Source of the DNA: CPC320 sp002336405 | GTDB taxonomy: Bacteria > Pseudomonadota > Alphaproteobacteria > Rhodobacterales > Rhodobacteraceae | Assembly (NCBI GenBank): GCA_949372595.1 | Contig: CASIAN010000010.1 | Span: 1-64,000, forward strand | Direction: 5' to 3' | DNA: 64,000 nt | Shown: positions 1 to 7,564 of the stretch, piece after piece | Position numbering within the stretch: position 1 is the first letter of the stretch | Layout: each line of letters begins with the position of its first letter | Notes under the pieces: generated by a model | The model's database searches: none | What the model saw: only the letters and a program-made list of their open reading frames with translations | Told to the model about the DNA's origin: nothing | Position numbers and translations under genes: made by a program

Positions 1-764
1 TAAAATGTGATCCACTCGCGAATGACACGTTCGGCCACAAAACCATCGGTTAACTGGTGCAAATACACAGCCTCCTGCTTCAAGGACCGCCAGAGGCGTT
101 CGATGAAGATGTTGTCGAGATATCTGCCGCGCCCGTCCATGGATATTTTCACATCGGCCTCGGTCAGCGTTGTGATCCATGCCAATCCGGTGAACTGGGA
201 ACCTTGATCCGTATTCATGATTTCGGGCGGACCATATTTGGTGATGGCCTCATCCAGTGCATCCTTGCAAAAACTGGCGTCCATCGTGTTTGATAGCCGC
301 CACGATAGAACCTTGCGCGTTGCCCAATCCATAATTGCTACCAGATACAGAAAACCACGTTTCACTGGAATATAGCTGATGTCAGAACACCATACTTGGT
401 TTGGGTGTGTGATCTGCATGTTTCTGAGCAAATACGGATAAATCCGGTTCTCAGGGTGCTTTTTGCTGGTGTTGGGGCGTTTATAGATCGCCTCAAGCCC
501 CATTACCTTCATCAACCTACGCACGCGATGGCGACCCGCATGATACCCTTTTCTCGGCAAATAGGCCGCAATTTGACGACTGCCAAAGAATGGATGTTGG
601 GTAAAAGATTTATCAATCTGGCGCATCAATTCCAGCGTTTCAGCATTGAACCCGACGGGCGTGTAATACAGTGATGACCGGCTGATCTTCAGTATTTTGC
701 ACTGAAGTAACAAGCTGATATTGCCCATCTTGTTTATCATCTTCAGGCGTTTCTTGGGGCTCAC
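1..764 (-). CDS. IS3-family transposase OrfB (rve/DDE domain), partial
   Basis: This is the catalytic subunit of the IS3-type transposase. Read from a GTG at 764 that overlaps the OrfA stop, it runs open to the window edge (254 codons visible). An HTH_21-like region (residues about 40-90, SRQIAAYLPRKGYHAGRHRV) precedes the integrase core. The DDE residues are visible: D in WCSDISYIP, D in NTDQGSQFT, and E in NIFIERLWRSLKQE. The last visible residues (VIREWITF) are close to the usual C-terminal end, so only a few dozen residues are missing beyond the edge. I see no internal stop, so the transposase may be functional. Translation as an OrfA-OrfB fusion by -1 frameshifting is usual for the family. 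Confidence 0.87.
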   Translation of the reverse strand, partial: MSPKKRLKMINKMGNISLLLQCKILKISRSSLYYTPVGFNAETLELMRQIDKSFTQHPFFGSRQIAAYLPRKGYHAGRHRVRRLMKVMGLEAIYKRPNTSKKHPENRIYPYLLRNMQITHPNQVWCSDISYIPVKRGFLYLVAIMDWATRKVLSWRLSNTMDASFCKDALDEAITKYGPPEIMNTDQGSQFTGLAWITTLTEADVKISMDGRGRYLDNIFIERLWRSLKQEAVYLHQLTDGFVAERVIREWITF

Positions 765-1039
765 AGCTTGAGCCCTTGTGCTAAAAAATCGTTCTCTACT
801 GCCAACCTCCCGATTTTGGCATGCAAATCCTTGATCTCAGATTCGCTTGGGCCTTGCGTGCTAGCTCCACCAGAGAACACGCCAGACAGACCATCAACGG
901 CCTGCTTCTTCCACGTGCTCACCTGATTTGGATGCACCCTGTGCTTTGCTGCAATCTCTTGTATCGTTCGGTCACCACGCAACGCCTCAAGCGCAACCTT
1001 GGCCTTAAACTGGTCTGAAAACTTCCGTCGTTTCGTCAC
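761..1039 (-). CDS. IS3-family transposase OrfA
   Basis: A 92-residue helix-turn-helix protein that would bind the element's ends and, fused to OrfB by frameshifting, form the transposase. The N-terminal half holds the HTH (KAKVALEALRGDRTIQEIAA, then VHPNQVSTWKKQA), and the C-terminal part (DLHAKIGRLAVENDFL) is a short leucine-zipper-like helix, as is usual for OrfA. The gene ends in CTGTGA, and the GTG inside it is the possible OrfB start in the -1 frame. A T-run just upstream (GATTTTTTAG on the coding strand, near 785-795) is a plausible slippery site. It appears complete. Confidence 0.88.
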   Translation of the reverse strand: MTKRRKFSDQFKAKVALEALRGDRTIQEIAAKHRVHPNQVSTWKKQAVDGLSGVFSGGASTQGPSESEIKDLHAKIGRLAVENDFLAQGLKL

Positions 1040-1102
1040 TTCTGAATTCCTTCATCACGTTGGAATACACCTTAACAGACTGTCCGATTTTGCAGGACCA
1101 CT

Positions 1103-2280
1103 TCATATCTCATCGTTTAAGTGATAATACGTCTTTTCTATTTGCGCCACGCTAGTGCCACACATATCTGCTATCTGCCTAAACGTTAAGCCACTCATAA
1201 TACGTTGCGTAATCATAAAGTGCCGTAAGCTGTATGGTACTAAGTCACGTGTTTCTCTGTCAGCAATGTCAGCTAGCTCAATCATCTTGTGCCAATGATA
1301 CAACATCGTACGCTGTGTGATTTGGTTTTCACCATCAATCGTAAATACAAGTTCATCATTGCTCTTTGGCTTTGACAATTCACGTAAGCGTTCGAAGTAC
1401 TGTCCGTTACGACACAAGAAGGTACGGCTTGTGCGCACTTTACTTGTCTCAGCACGCACGTGAATACGTGCTAGCTTTTGTTCCTTACCGTTTGCTGAGT
1501 GTCGCTCTAGCTGCACGTCACTCCAACGTAACTGTCGCTGTTCTCCAACACGTAATCCACTGTTAGCTGCAACTAGCACATAGTGCTGCACGATTTTTCG
1601 CACTCTAAGCTCAGCGTCATCTAGCTTGTTGTGTTTGGCACAGTAGCTACGCATTGCACGATACAGTGCTTTCGTATTCATCGTTAGTCAGCGTTGCACG
1701 CCTAATCGCTTCATTGCCTTTGTCTAAGCGTGGCAGCTTCTTAAAGTCAAAGCCGTCAATGTGTGTCTCGCCGTTCTTATTCAGCCACTTCATCAATGCA
1801 TTTATAGTGCTTTGTTCGTTTTGCACTGTGACTTGTTTGACTTTGGTGTTGGTGGCTTTTGTGGCGATGGTAGAAGTAGTTTTCGCAATCAGTGCGTTCT
1901 AGTTCTTTGAGCTTGGTGTCTTTGCCAATGAAGCTTAGGAAGTGCTGTAGATGTGTTGCGATTGTTGCTAAGCGTCCACTCACAATGTGTCCAAGCTCAA
2001 CGTCACGCTTGCGGAAGCTCAAGTACTTCTCAACACCTTCTTTGGTGGTAATTGAAAAGTAACTCTTACCTTGCTGTAAGTTGCCGTAAATCTCTAAGTA
2101 AGCAGCTTTACCACGTTCTATAGCAGTGCTTTCGCTGCGTGTGCGTAGGCTTTTACGTGCGTACTTGTTCTCTTTAGGCAACCACAAGCGAAACTGCCAA
2201 TACTCGCCTCGCTTGTACACACAAGCTTCGTCAAATATTGCTATTTCGCCTTCAGCAAAGTTTTGTTTTTTAAGTGCCAA
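1103..2280 (-). pseudogene. Tyrosine integrase of a guaA-integrated island, frameshifted and IS-interrupted
   Basis: An island-type tyrosine recombinase. The N-terminal part (2280 to about 1855) carries the DNA-binding region starting MALKKQNFAEGEIAIF. A middle segment (about 1855-1690) lies in a second frame and reads KATNTKVKQVTVQNEQSTIN... . The catalytic domain (about 1690-1106) lies in a third frame, with Arg in GLRVGEQRQLRW, the second Arg in VPYSLRHFMI and the Tyr nucleophile in IEKTYYHL. Both frame changes are +1 and fall in A-runs; removing one A from each gives a continuous 391-residue protein, so they could be sequencing errors. The TGA stop at 1103-1105 belongs to the IS end, so the IS has replaced the last residues after the catalytic Tyr. 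The AT-rich codon use is unlike the neighbours. Confidence 0.85.
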
Positions 2281-2441
2281 GTTTGCTCGCAGAGTTACTA
2301 TTATTTTCAGTAGTCACACGTTTGTGCAACATTCTGTGTAACTGTACGAGAAAACTTCAATTAAATCAACGATTGATTTTATATGTGAAACAAATGTGTA
2401 AGTTAAATATAGTTTAATATCAATAACTTACACTATAATAA

Positions 2442-2470
2442 CTACTCCCACTCAATCGTGCCGGGGGGTT
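2442..2470. other. Putative chromosomal attachment site at the guaA 3' end
   Basis: The integrase gene starts 160 bases from the guaA stop codon and points away from it. This is the arrangement of islands that use the guaA 3' end as attachment site, a recognised family of integration hot spots. The last guaA codons (KPPGTIEWE and the TAG stop) would be the attL or attR core. The matching second copy should lie to the left, outside the window, so the core length cannot be defined here. Confidence 0.55.
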
Positions 2471-4005
2471 TTGACGTGATGTCATAAGTCACACGGTTGA
2501 TGCCTTTAACTTCGTTAATAATGCGGGTTGCCGTTTCTCCCAAAAACTCGTGGGAAAACGGATAGTAATCTGCAGTCATGCCATCGACCGACGTTACCGC
2601 ACGCAGGGCGCAGGCAAAATCATAGGTGCGCCCATCGCCCATCACCCCGACGGTCCGCACTGGAAGAATCGCGACAAAGGCCTGCCAGATTTCGTCATAT
2701 AACCCGTGTTTGCGAATCTGGTCGATAAACACTGCATCTGCTTGCCGAAGAATGGCCAGCTTTGACCGGGTGATTTCGCCCGGACAACGGATCGCAAGTC
2801 CAGGACCGGGAAATGGATGACGGCCGATGAATTCCGGTGGCAGACCCAGTTCGCGCCCCAGTGCACGGACCTCATCTTTGAACAATTCGCGCAGGGGCTC
2901 CACAAGCTTAAGTCCCATCTTTTCAGGCAGACCCCCAACGTTATGGTGGACTTTTGATCGTGACTGACGGCCCGCCCGAAAAGCTGATCGATTCAATCAC
3001 ATCGGGATAGAGCGTGCCCTGCGCCAAGAAATCGGCCCCTTCGATCTGGTTGGCATATTTCTGAAACACATCAATAAACAACCCGCCGATAATCTTGCGC
3101 TTCGTCTCTGGATCGTCTTGGCCGTCCAATGCGCCCAGAAACAGCTCTTGTTCGTCGGCGTGGATCAGCGGCATGTTGTAATGGTCGCGGAACATTGCGA
3201 CGACTTCTTCGGCTTCACCTTGCCTCAGCAGGCCGTGATCGACAAAGACACAGGTCAATTGTTCCCCGATAGCTTCGTGGATTAACACGGCGGCAACCGA
3301 GCTGTCGACACCGCCGGACAGACCACAGATGACTTGTTTGTCGCCCACCTGAGCGCGGATTTTGGCAATGGCCTCGCTGCGGTAACCCTGCATCGTCCAA
3401 TCGCCAGTGAAACCGGCCAAGGTGATAAAGTTCTCATACAGTTTTGCACCATTCGGAGTGTGATGCACCTCTGGGTGAAATTGCACCGCAAAAATCTGGC
3501 GGCCCACGTCAGCCGTGATTGCAAACGGCGCGTTAGCAGACGTTCCAAAGACCTCAAACCCGGGGGCTATGGCGCTGACATGGTCTCCATGGCTCATCCA
3601 GACCTGTTCTGACCCGACGTTGAACCAGCCATCCAAGATTTTTAGATCGCCACCCGTTTGCGTGACCGTGGCGCGCCCAAACTCTGCGGTGCCATGTCCA
3701 CGCTCAACACGACCGCCCAACATTTGCATGATCACCTGTTGCCCGTAACAAATGCCCAAAATGGGCACACCCAGCGCGAATACAGATTGTGGTGGGCGCG
3801 GCGAGTCGACATCGATGACGCTTGCCGGACCACCTGAAAATATGACAGCTTTTGGTGCGAAATTGATTAGAAACTGATCAGTCACATTCTGAAATGGATG
3901 AATTTCGCAATACACGTTCAATTCGCGCAGTCGGCGCGCGATCAGTTGTGTCACTTGGCTGCCAAAGTCGATGATGAGAAGGCGTTGGTTTTGATTTTTT
4001 GTCAT
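2442..4005 (-). CDS. guaA: GMP synthase (glutamine-hydrolysing), with one-base frameshift
   Basis: Converts XMP to GMP using glutamine and ATP in the cytoplasm, the last step of GMP synthesis. From the ATG at 4005 (MTKNQNQRLLIIDFGSQ) come the class I amidotransferase domain (nucleophile Cys in GICYGQQ, His/Glu in VQFHPEVHH), the ATP pyrophosphatase domain (GLSGGVDSSVAA) and the C-terminal dimerisation domain ending in GTIEWE. The frame breaks near 2947-2953: the upstream frame ends TIKSPP and stops at 2941, while the family sequence KSHHNVGGLPEKMG continues in the other frame. Removing one C from the CC there restores 520 residues, the normal length. Because the enzyme is normally needed for growth without guanine, I favour a sequence error; real inactivation linked to the adjacent island cannot be excluded. 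The ATG at 4149 is too far upstream. Confidence 0.93.
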
Positions 4006-4204
4006 AGCCCGCTGATAATGTGTTGCTGCGGGCGGTGCAAGGGTTGGGGCTGGGGTCTTAAAGCTGTTGGTGCAAGAAATTCTCGCATGCGTTTGCCCAT
4101 GTCGCTTTTCCCCCTCAGGGGCGACAAAACTGGCGTGTTCGATGATCATTATCGTTTAAGTTATAAAAGAAACCACAAATTAGTTGATAAGGTAAGGACA
4201 GAGT

Positions 4205-5749
4205 ATGGTCGCTTCAGCACCGTCCAGAAGAACACGCAGCGGGGGTGGCGCCGCCCGACGGGCGGAACGCACAACGATAAAGATGGAAACCGCCAAATAC
4301 ATTGAGCGCAATATCCCACTTTACGAGATACTGACCGAAGAAGCATTGGAAATAATAGAGACCAATGCCGAAACTGTGCTTGAGGAAATCGGCATTAATT
4401 TTGTTAACAACCCTGCGGCGTTGTCGCGGTGGCGTGCTGCTGGAGCTGATGTGTCTGGTGAAAGGGTGCGGATCCCGCGTGGTTTGGCGCGACAGCTGTG
4501 TAAAACTGCACCGTCTCGGTACATCCAACACGCCCGCAATCCGGCCCGTTCCGTCGAAATTGGTGGCAATACGTTGGTTTGTGCTCCGGTTTACGGCCCG
4601 CCGTTTGTGCGCGACATTGCCGGTGGCCGACGTTATGCCACGATTGCAGATTTTCAAAAGTTTGTGAAATTGGGATACATGTCAAAATGGTTACATCATT
4701 CTGGTGGGACGGTGTGTGAGCCCACCGATGTTGCGGTCAATAAACGCCATCTCGACATGCTTCATGCCCATATGACCTTGTCGGACAAACCGTTTATGGG
4801 CTCGGTGACCGAACCCTCAAGGGCCCAAGATAGCGTTGAGATGTGCGAAATACTGTTTGGAAAAGAATTTGTGCAATCCAACGCGGTGATGACATCGTTG
4901 ATCAATGTCAATTCGCCGATGACCTTTGATGACGTGATGGCTGGTGCGCTCGAGGTTTATGCGGCCAACAACCAGGCTTGTATCATTTCGCCCTTTATTG
5001 TTGGTGGCGCGATGGCGCCGGTGTCTGTCATGGGTACATTGACACAAGTTTTGGCCGAAGTATTGGCTGGCATTGCCTATTCTCAGCTGATCCGTCCCGG
5101 TGCACCGGTAATTTTTGGCGCTTTTGTGTCTTCGATCGATATGAATTCAGGAGCCCCAACCTTCGGCACGCCCGAGGCGGCAAAAATACTGTATGGTGCT
5201 GGACAACTGGCCCGGCGTCTGGGTCTGCCATTTCGGTCGGGCGGCAGCCTTTGTGGCTCGAAACTGCCCGATGCACAGGCTGCTTATGAAACTGCCCATA
5301 CGCACAATGCGGCGCTGCTTGGTGGGGTTAACTTTATGCTGCATGCCTGCGGCTGGCTGGAAGGTGGCTTGGTGTCATCGTTTGAGAAATTTGTGATGGA
5401 TGCCGACCAGTTGGGCATTTTGCATCACATGGCAGGTGGTGTTGAGATCGACGAGAACGCGCAGGCTATGGACGCGATCCGCGAGGTTGGCCCCAGCGGC
5501 CATTATCTTGGGTGTGCCCACACGCAGGCCAATTTTAAAGATGCCTTTTGGCGCAGCGACCTCCTAGATTATAAGCCCTTTGAAACTTGGTACGAAGAGG
5601 GCGCGCGCGATACTATGACCCTGGCGAGTGCTCGAGTGGAGTATCTATTGGCCAACTATCAACAACCGGCGCTTGATCCAGCGGTAGCCGAGGCGCTTTC
5701 TGAATATGTGGCTCGCAAGAAAGCAGCTGTTCCTGATGCTTTGGTGTGA
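4205..5749 (+). CDS. MttB-family (trimethylamine methyltransferase-like) protein, non-pyrrolysine
   Basis: A 514-residue member of the MttB superfamily (COG5598), TIM-barrel methyltransferases that move methyl groups from quaternary or tertiary amines to a corrinoid protein. Archaeal MttB contains pyrrolysine; this protein reads through without an in-frame UAG and belongs to the large non-pyrrolysine group, whose substrates include glycine betaine, proline betaine and carnitine in characterised members. The N-terminus (RRTRSGGGAARRAER, then YIERNIPLYEILTEE) is typical, supporting the ATG at 4205 with AAGGA 6 bases upstream. It is divergent from guaA. No corrinoid protein or methyltransferase partner is adjacent, so the substrate cannot be told from context. 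Confidence 0.85.
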   Translation: MVASAPSRRTRSGGGAARRAERTTIKMETAKYIERNIPLYEILTEEALEIIETNAETVLEEIGINFVNNPAALSRWRAAGADVSGERVRIPRGLARQLCKTAPSRYIQHARNPARSVEIGGNTLVCAPVYGPPFVRDIAGGRRYATIADFQKFVKLGYMSKWLHHSGGTVCEPTDVAVNKRHLDMLHAHMTLSDKPFMGSVTEPSRAQDSVEMCEILFGKEFVQSNAVMTSLINVNSPMTFDDVMAGALEVYAANNQACIISPFIVGGAMAPVSVMGTLTQVLAEVLAGIAYSQLIRPGAPVIFGAFVSSIDMNSGAPTFGTPEAAKILYGAGQLARRLGLPFRSGGSLCGSKLPDAQAAYETAHTHNAALLGGVNFMLHACGWLEGGLVSSFEKFVMDADQLGILHHMAGGVEIDENAQAMDAIREVGPSGHYLGCAHTQANFKDAFWRSDLLDYKPFETWYEEGARDTMTLASARVEYLLANYQQPALDPAVAEALSEYVARKKAAVPDALV

Positions 5750-6032
5750 TCGCAGCGGTTAATGATTCCGCTTCTGCGGTTAGGGCGGTCAAAAACTCCA
5801 AGTACTGAGAGATGCAGTAATCGGCGCTGGTTTCTGGTCTGTGAAATTTGTGGTTTGGGTTCCTCTCAGGCTGTTGATCAAATTCATTGCGTTGTGCTGC
5901 TGTGGGCTCGTTGGTGCCTTGAATTTCGAGTGTCTTATTGTCACTGAAATATTTTTTTATCGCGATGTTTGGTGTGTTGAGCAGCCCTGCAAACCGTCGG
6001 AATTGATAATAAACAGACAAAGTGTTTGCCAT
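5613..6032 (-). CDS. Possible small hypothetical protein
   Basis: An open frame of 139 codons with a good ribosome binding site (AAAGGAAAATTCT before the ATG at 6032). I do not recognise it. The N-terminus (MANTLSVYYQFRRFAGLLNT) looks like a plausible short helix; the rest is polar with no motif. Its last 137 bases run antisense through the 3' end of the MttB-like gene, which is unusual and makes at least the C-terminal part doubtful. It is divergent from the DUF6456 gene, with about 240 bases between them. Apart from this frame I see nothing in 5750-6272. Confidence 0.35.
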   Translation of the reverse strand: MANTLSVYYQFRRFAGLLNTPNIAIKKYFSDNKTLEIQGTNEPTAAQRNEFDQQPERNPNHKFHRPETSADYCISQYLEFLTALTAEAESLTAAITPKHQEQLLSCEPHIQKAPRLPLDQAPVVDSWPIDTPLEHSPGS

Positions 6033-6272
6033 AGAATTTTCCTTTCTTTGGGGATCCTACAGTATGGCCTCTTGTTTCGACCCGTTGCGTTAATGGCCTC
6101 AACAGCGAACGCAACATTTACAACAGCTTATCTAAATAATTATCAAATTAGCACAGTAACTCCAATACCATTACTTATTAACAATTCTCAAAAACCAATC
6201 TTGTTACAGTGGGTAATCGTAGAGGAAACATTTTTAATTTTGACCAAAATGATAGAAGGTTATTGAAAAAAT

Positions 6273-7403
6273 ATGCCAATTTATGTGCAGAACGCCGACA
6301 ATAAGGCGCTGCCAAATTGGGTGCCAACAGATGTCCAGAATTATCTTTTACACACTGAAACTGGTTTGGCGATCCGATATTTAGCCCGCCAAAAGGGGTG
6401 TCATGCCTCAACTGTGATGCGGCAAATTCGCCGACTTGAACACCTGCGTGATGATCCTTTGGTGGATGACGCGCTGCGCAAACTTGGCAAACGGTATTTT
6501 CAGCGATCTGCCATCAGTTTCAAAAAGGAGCCTAAAACCATGATGACCCCGTCTGCACGCACGCTTAAATGCCAAGATGACAGAACTTTAAGAGCTCACG
6601 CAATCCGGGTCTTGCCGCGGCTTTGCGAGACCGGAGCGATCTTGGCTGTGGCCGATGGTATGGACCAAGCCATTGTCGTTCGCAGCATGCCGGATGGAAG
6701 CAGTTCAAAAACTGCTGTGCTTGATACTGCATTCGCACAAGCCTTCGCGTTGAAGGCTTGGATCACCTGTCGTGAGCAGGGGCGCGTTTCGCGTTACCGA
6801 ATTACAAATGCCGGTCGAAATGCTTTGAAAGACTTTTGGGAACAACAAGACACCGCTTTATCTTGCAGTGGTTTTGCTGAGGCGCAAGTGCCTTTCACGG
6901 GAAAACAAACGGGATTTGAAACCTCCCCAAAGACACGAGAAGGTACGCCCAAAAGGGTCCGTTATGCTGCCAGCGAATCGCCGTTATTGGGTTTGGCAAG
7001 ACGGCGGGATCGTGATGGAAAGCCGTTTCTTAGTGACGAATTGGTGACGGCGGGTGAACGTATGCGAGAGGATTTTGAGCTCGCGCAGATGGGAGCGCGG
7101 GTCGGTCAAAACTGGAACGGGTTTTTAACTGCAGGTATCACGGGGGCCACACCGTCTGGCAATGCTACGGGCACAGGTCCGTCAGCGGCCCGTCAACGGG
7201 TTGAAAAGGCTCTGACGTCTTTGGGAGCGGGCTTAGGCGACGTGGTTCTACGGTGCTGTTGTCATTTGGAAGGGTTGGAGTCAGCTGAGCGTCGGATGGG
7301 GTGGTCGGCACGGTCTGGCAAGATTGTGCTGCGAATCGCACTTCAGCGTTTAAGCCATCACTATCAGCAAGAATGCGGCAAATATGGACCTTTGATAGGG
7401 TAA
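6273..7403 (+). CDS. DUF6456 HTH regulator, GafA-like (candidate gene-transfer-agent activator)
   Basis: A 376-residue protein with an N-terminal HTH (about residues 25-60: YLLHTETGLAIRYLARQKGC, ASTVMRQIRRLE), a variable middle, and a conserved C-terminal part (SPLLGLARRRDRDGKPFL, LREDFELAQMG-like, then GAGLGDVVLRCCCHLEGLE and GWSARSGKIVLRIALQRL). I recognise the latter as DUF6456. From memory, GafA of Rhodobacter capsulatus, which activates the gene transfer agent cluster, is of this architecture; assignment of that function here is inference. No GTA structural genes are in the window. The ATG follows an AT-rich leader with a weak binding site. A perfect hairpin lies 70 bases after the stop. 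Confidence 0.75.
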   Translation: MPIYVQNADNKALPNWVPTDVQNYLLHTETGLAIRYLARQKGCHASTVMRQIRRLEHLRDDPLVDDALRKLGKRYFQRSAISFKKEPKTMMTPSARTLKCQDDRTLRAHAIRVLPRLCETGAILAVADGMDQAIVVRSMPDGSSSKTAVLDTAFAQAFALKAWITCREQGRVSRYRITNAGRNALKDFWEQQDTALSCSGFAEAQVPFTGKQTGFETSPKTREGTPKRVRYAASESPLLGLARRRDRDGKPFLSDELVTAGERMREDFELAQMGARVGQNWNGFLTAGITGATPSGNATGTGPSAARQRVEKALTSLGAGLGDVVLRCCCHLEGLESAERRMGWSARSGKIVLRIALQRLSHHYQQECGKYGPLIG

Positions 7404-7474
7404 TAAGAATGACTTGGCTGGGCGCACAATAGCGAGGAAAAATAGACGGAAGGCTACAATATAGGCCGTAGATG

Positions 7475-7503
7475 GCGGCGCTTTATCGGGGATAAAGCGC
7501 CGC
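7475..7503. terminator. Perfect 13-bp stem-loop between convergent genes
   Basis: GCGGCGCTTTATC (7475-7487) pairs exactly with GATAAAGCGCCGC (7491-7503) around a GGG loop. It lies between the convergent DUF6456 and katG genes and probably ends transcription from both sides, although neither flank has a strong T-tract. Confidence 0.6.
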
Positions 7504-7564
7504 ACAATTCATATTGTTTTCAGAACTCCGGCAGACGGTGCCGTGATCTTGGGTTGGCGCTTGC

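Larger units (their letters stand above)
1..1105 (-). mobile_element. IS3-family insertion sequence (IS407-like), cut by window edge
   Basis: Two overlapping reading frames, orfA (761-1039) and orfB (764 to beyond position 1), give the usual IS3 layout of an HTH protein followed by a DDE integrase-core transposase. The outer end lies at 1105: on the minus strand the element begins TGAAGTGGTCCTGCAAAATC, which I take as its terminal inverted repeat (about 1080-1105). The other end is outside the window, so target duplication cannot be checked. The element sits in the 3' tail of a tyrosine integrase gene. The IS407-type subgroup is inferred from the protein sequence style, not from a database match. 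Confidence 0.88.

Noticed and set aside
5841..6266. A 141-codon plus-strand frame with cysteine-rich, hydrophobic N-terminus
   Set aside because: No ribosome binding site and no recognisable domain; it overlaps the candidate minus-strand gene whose binding site is much better.
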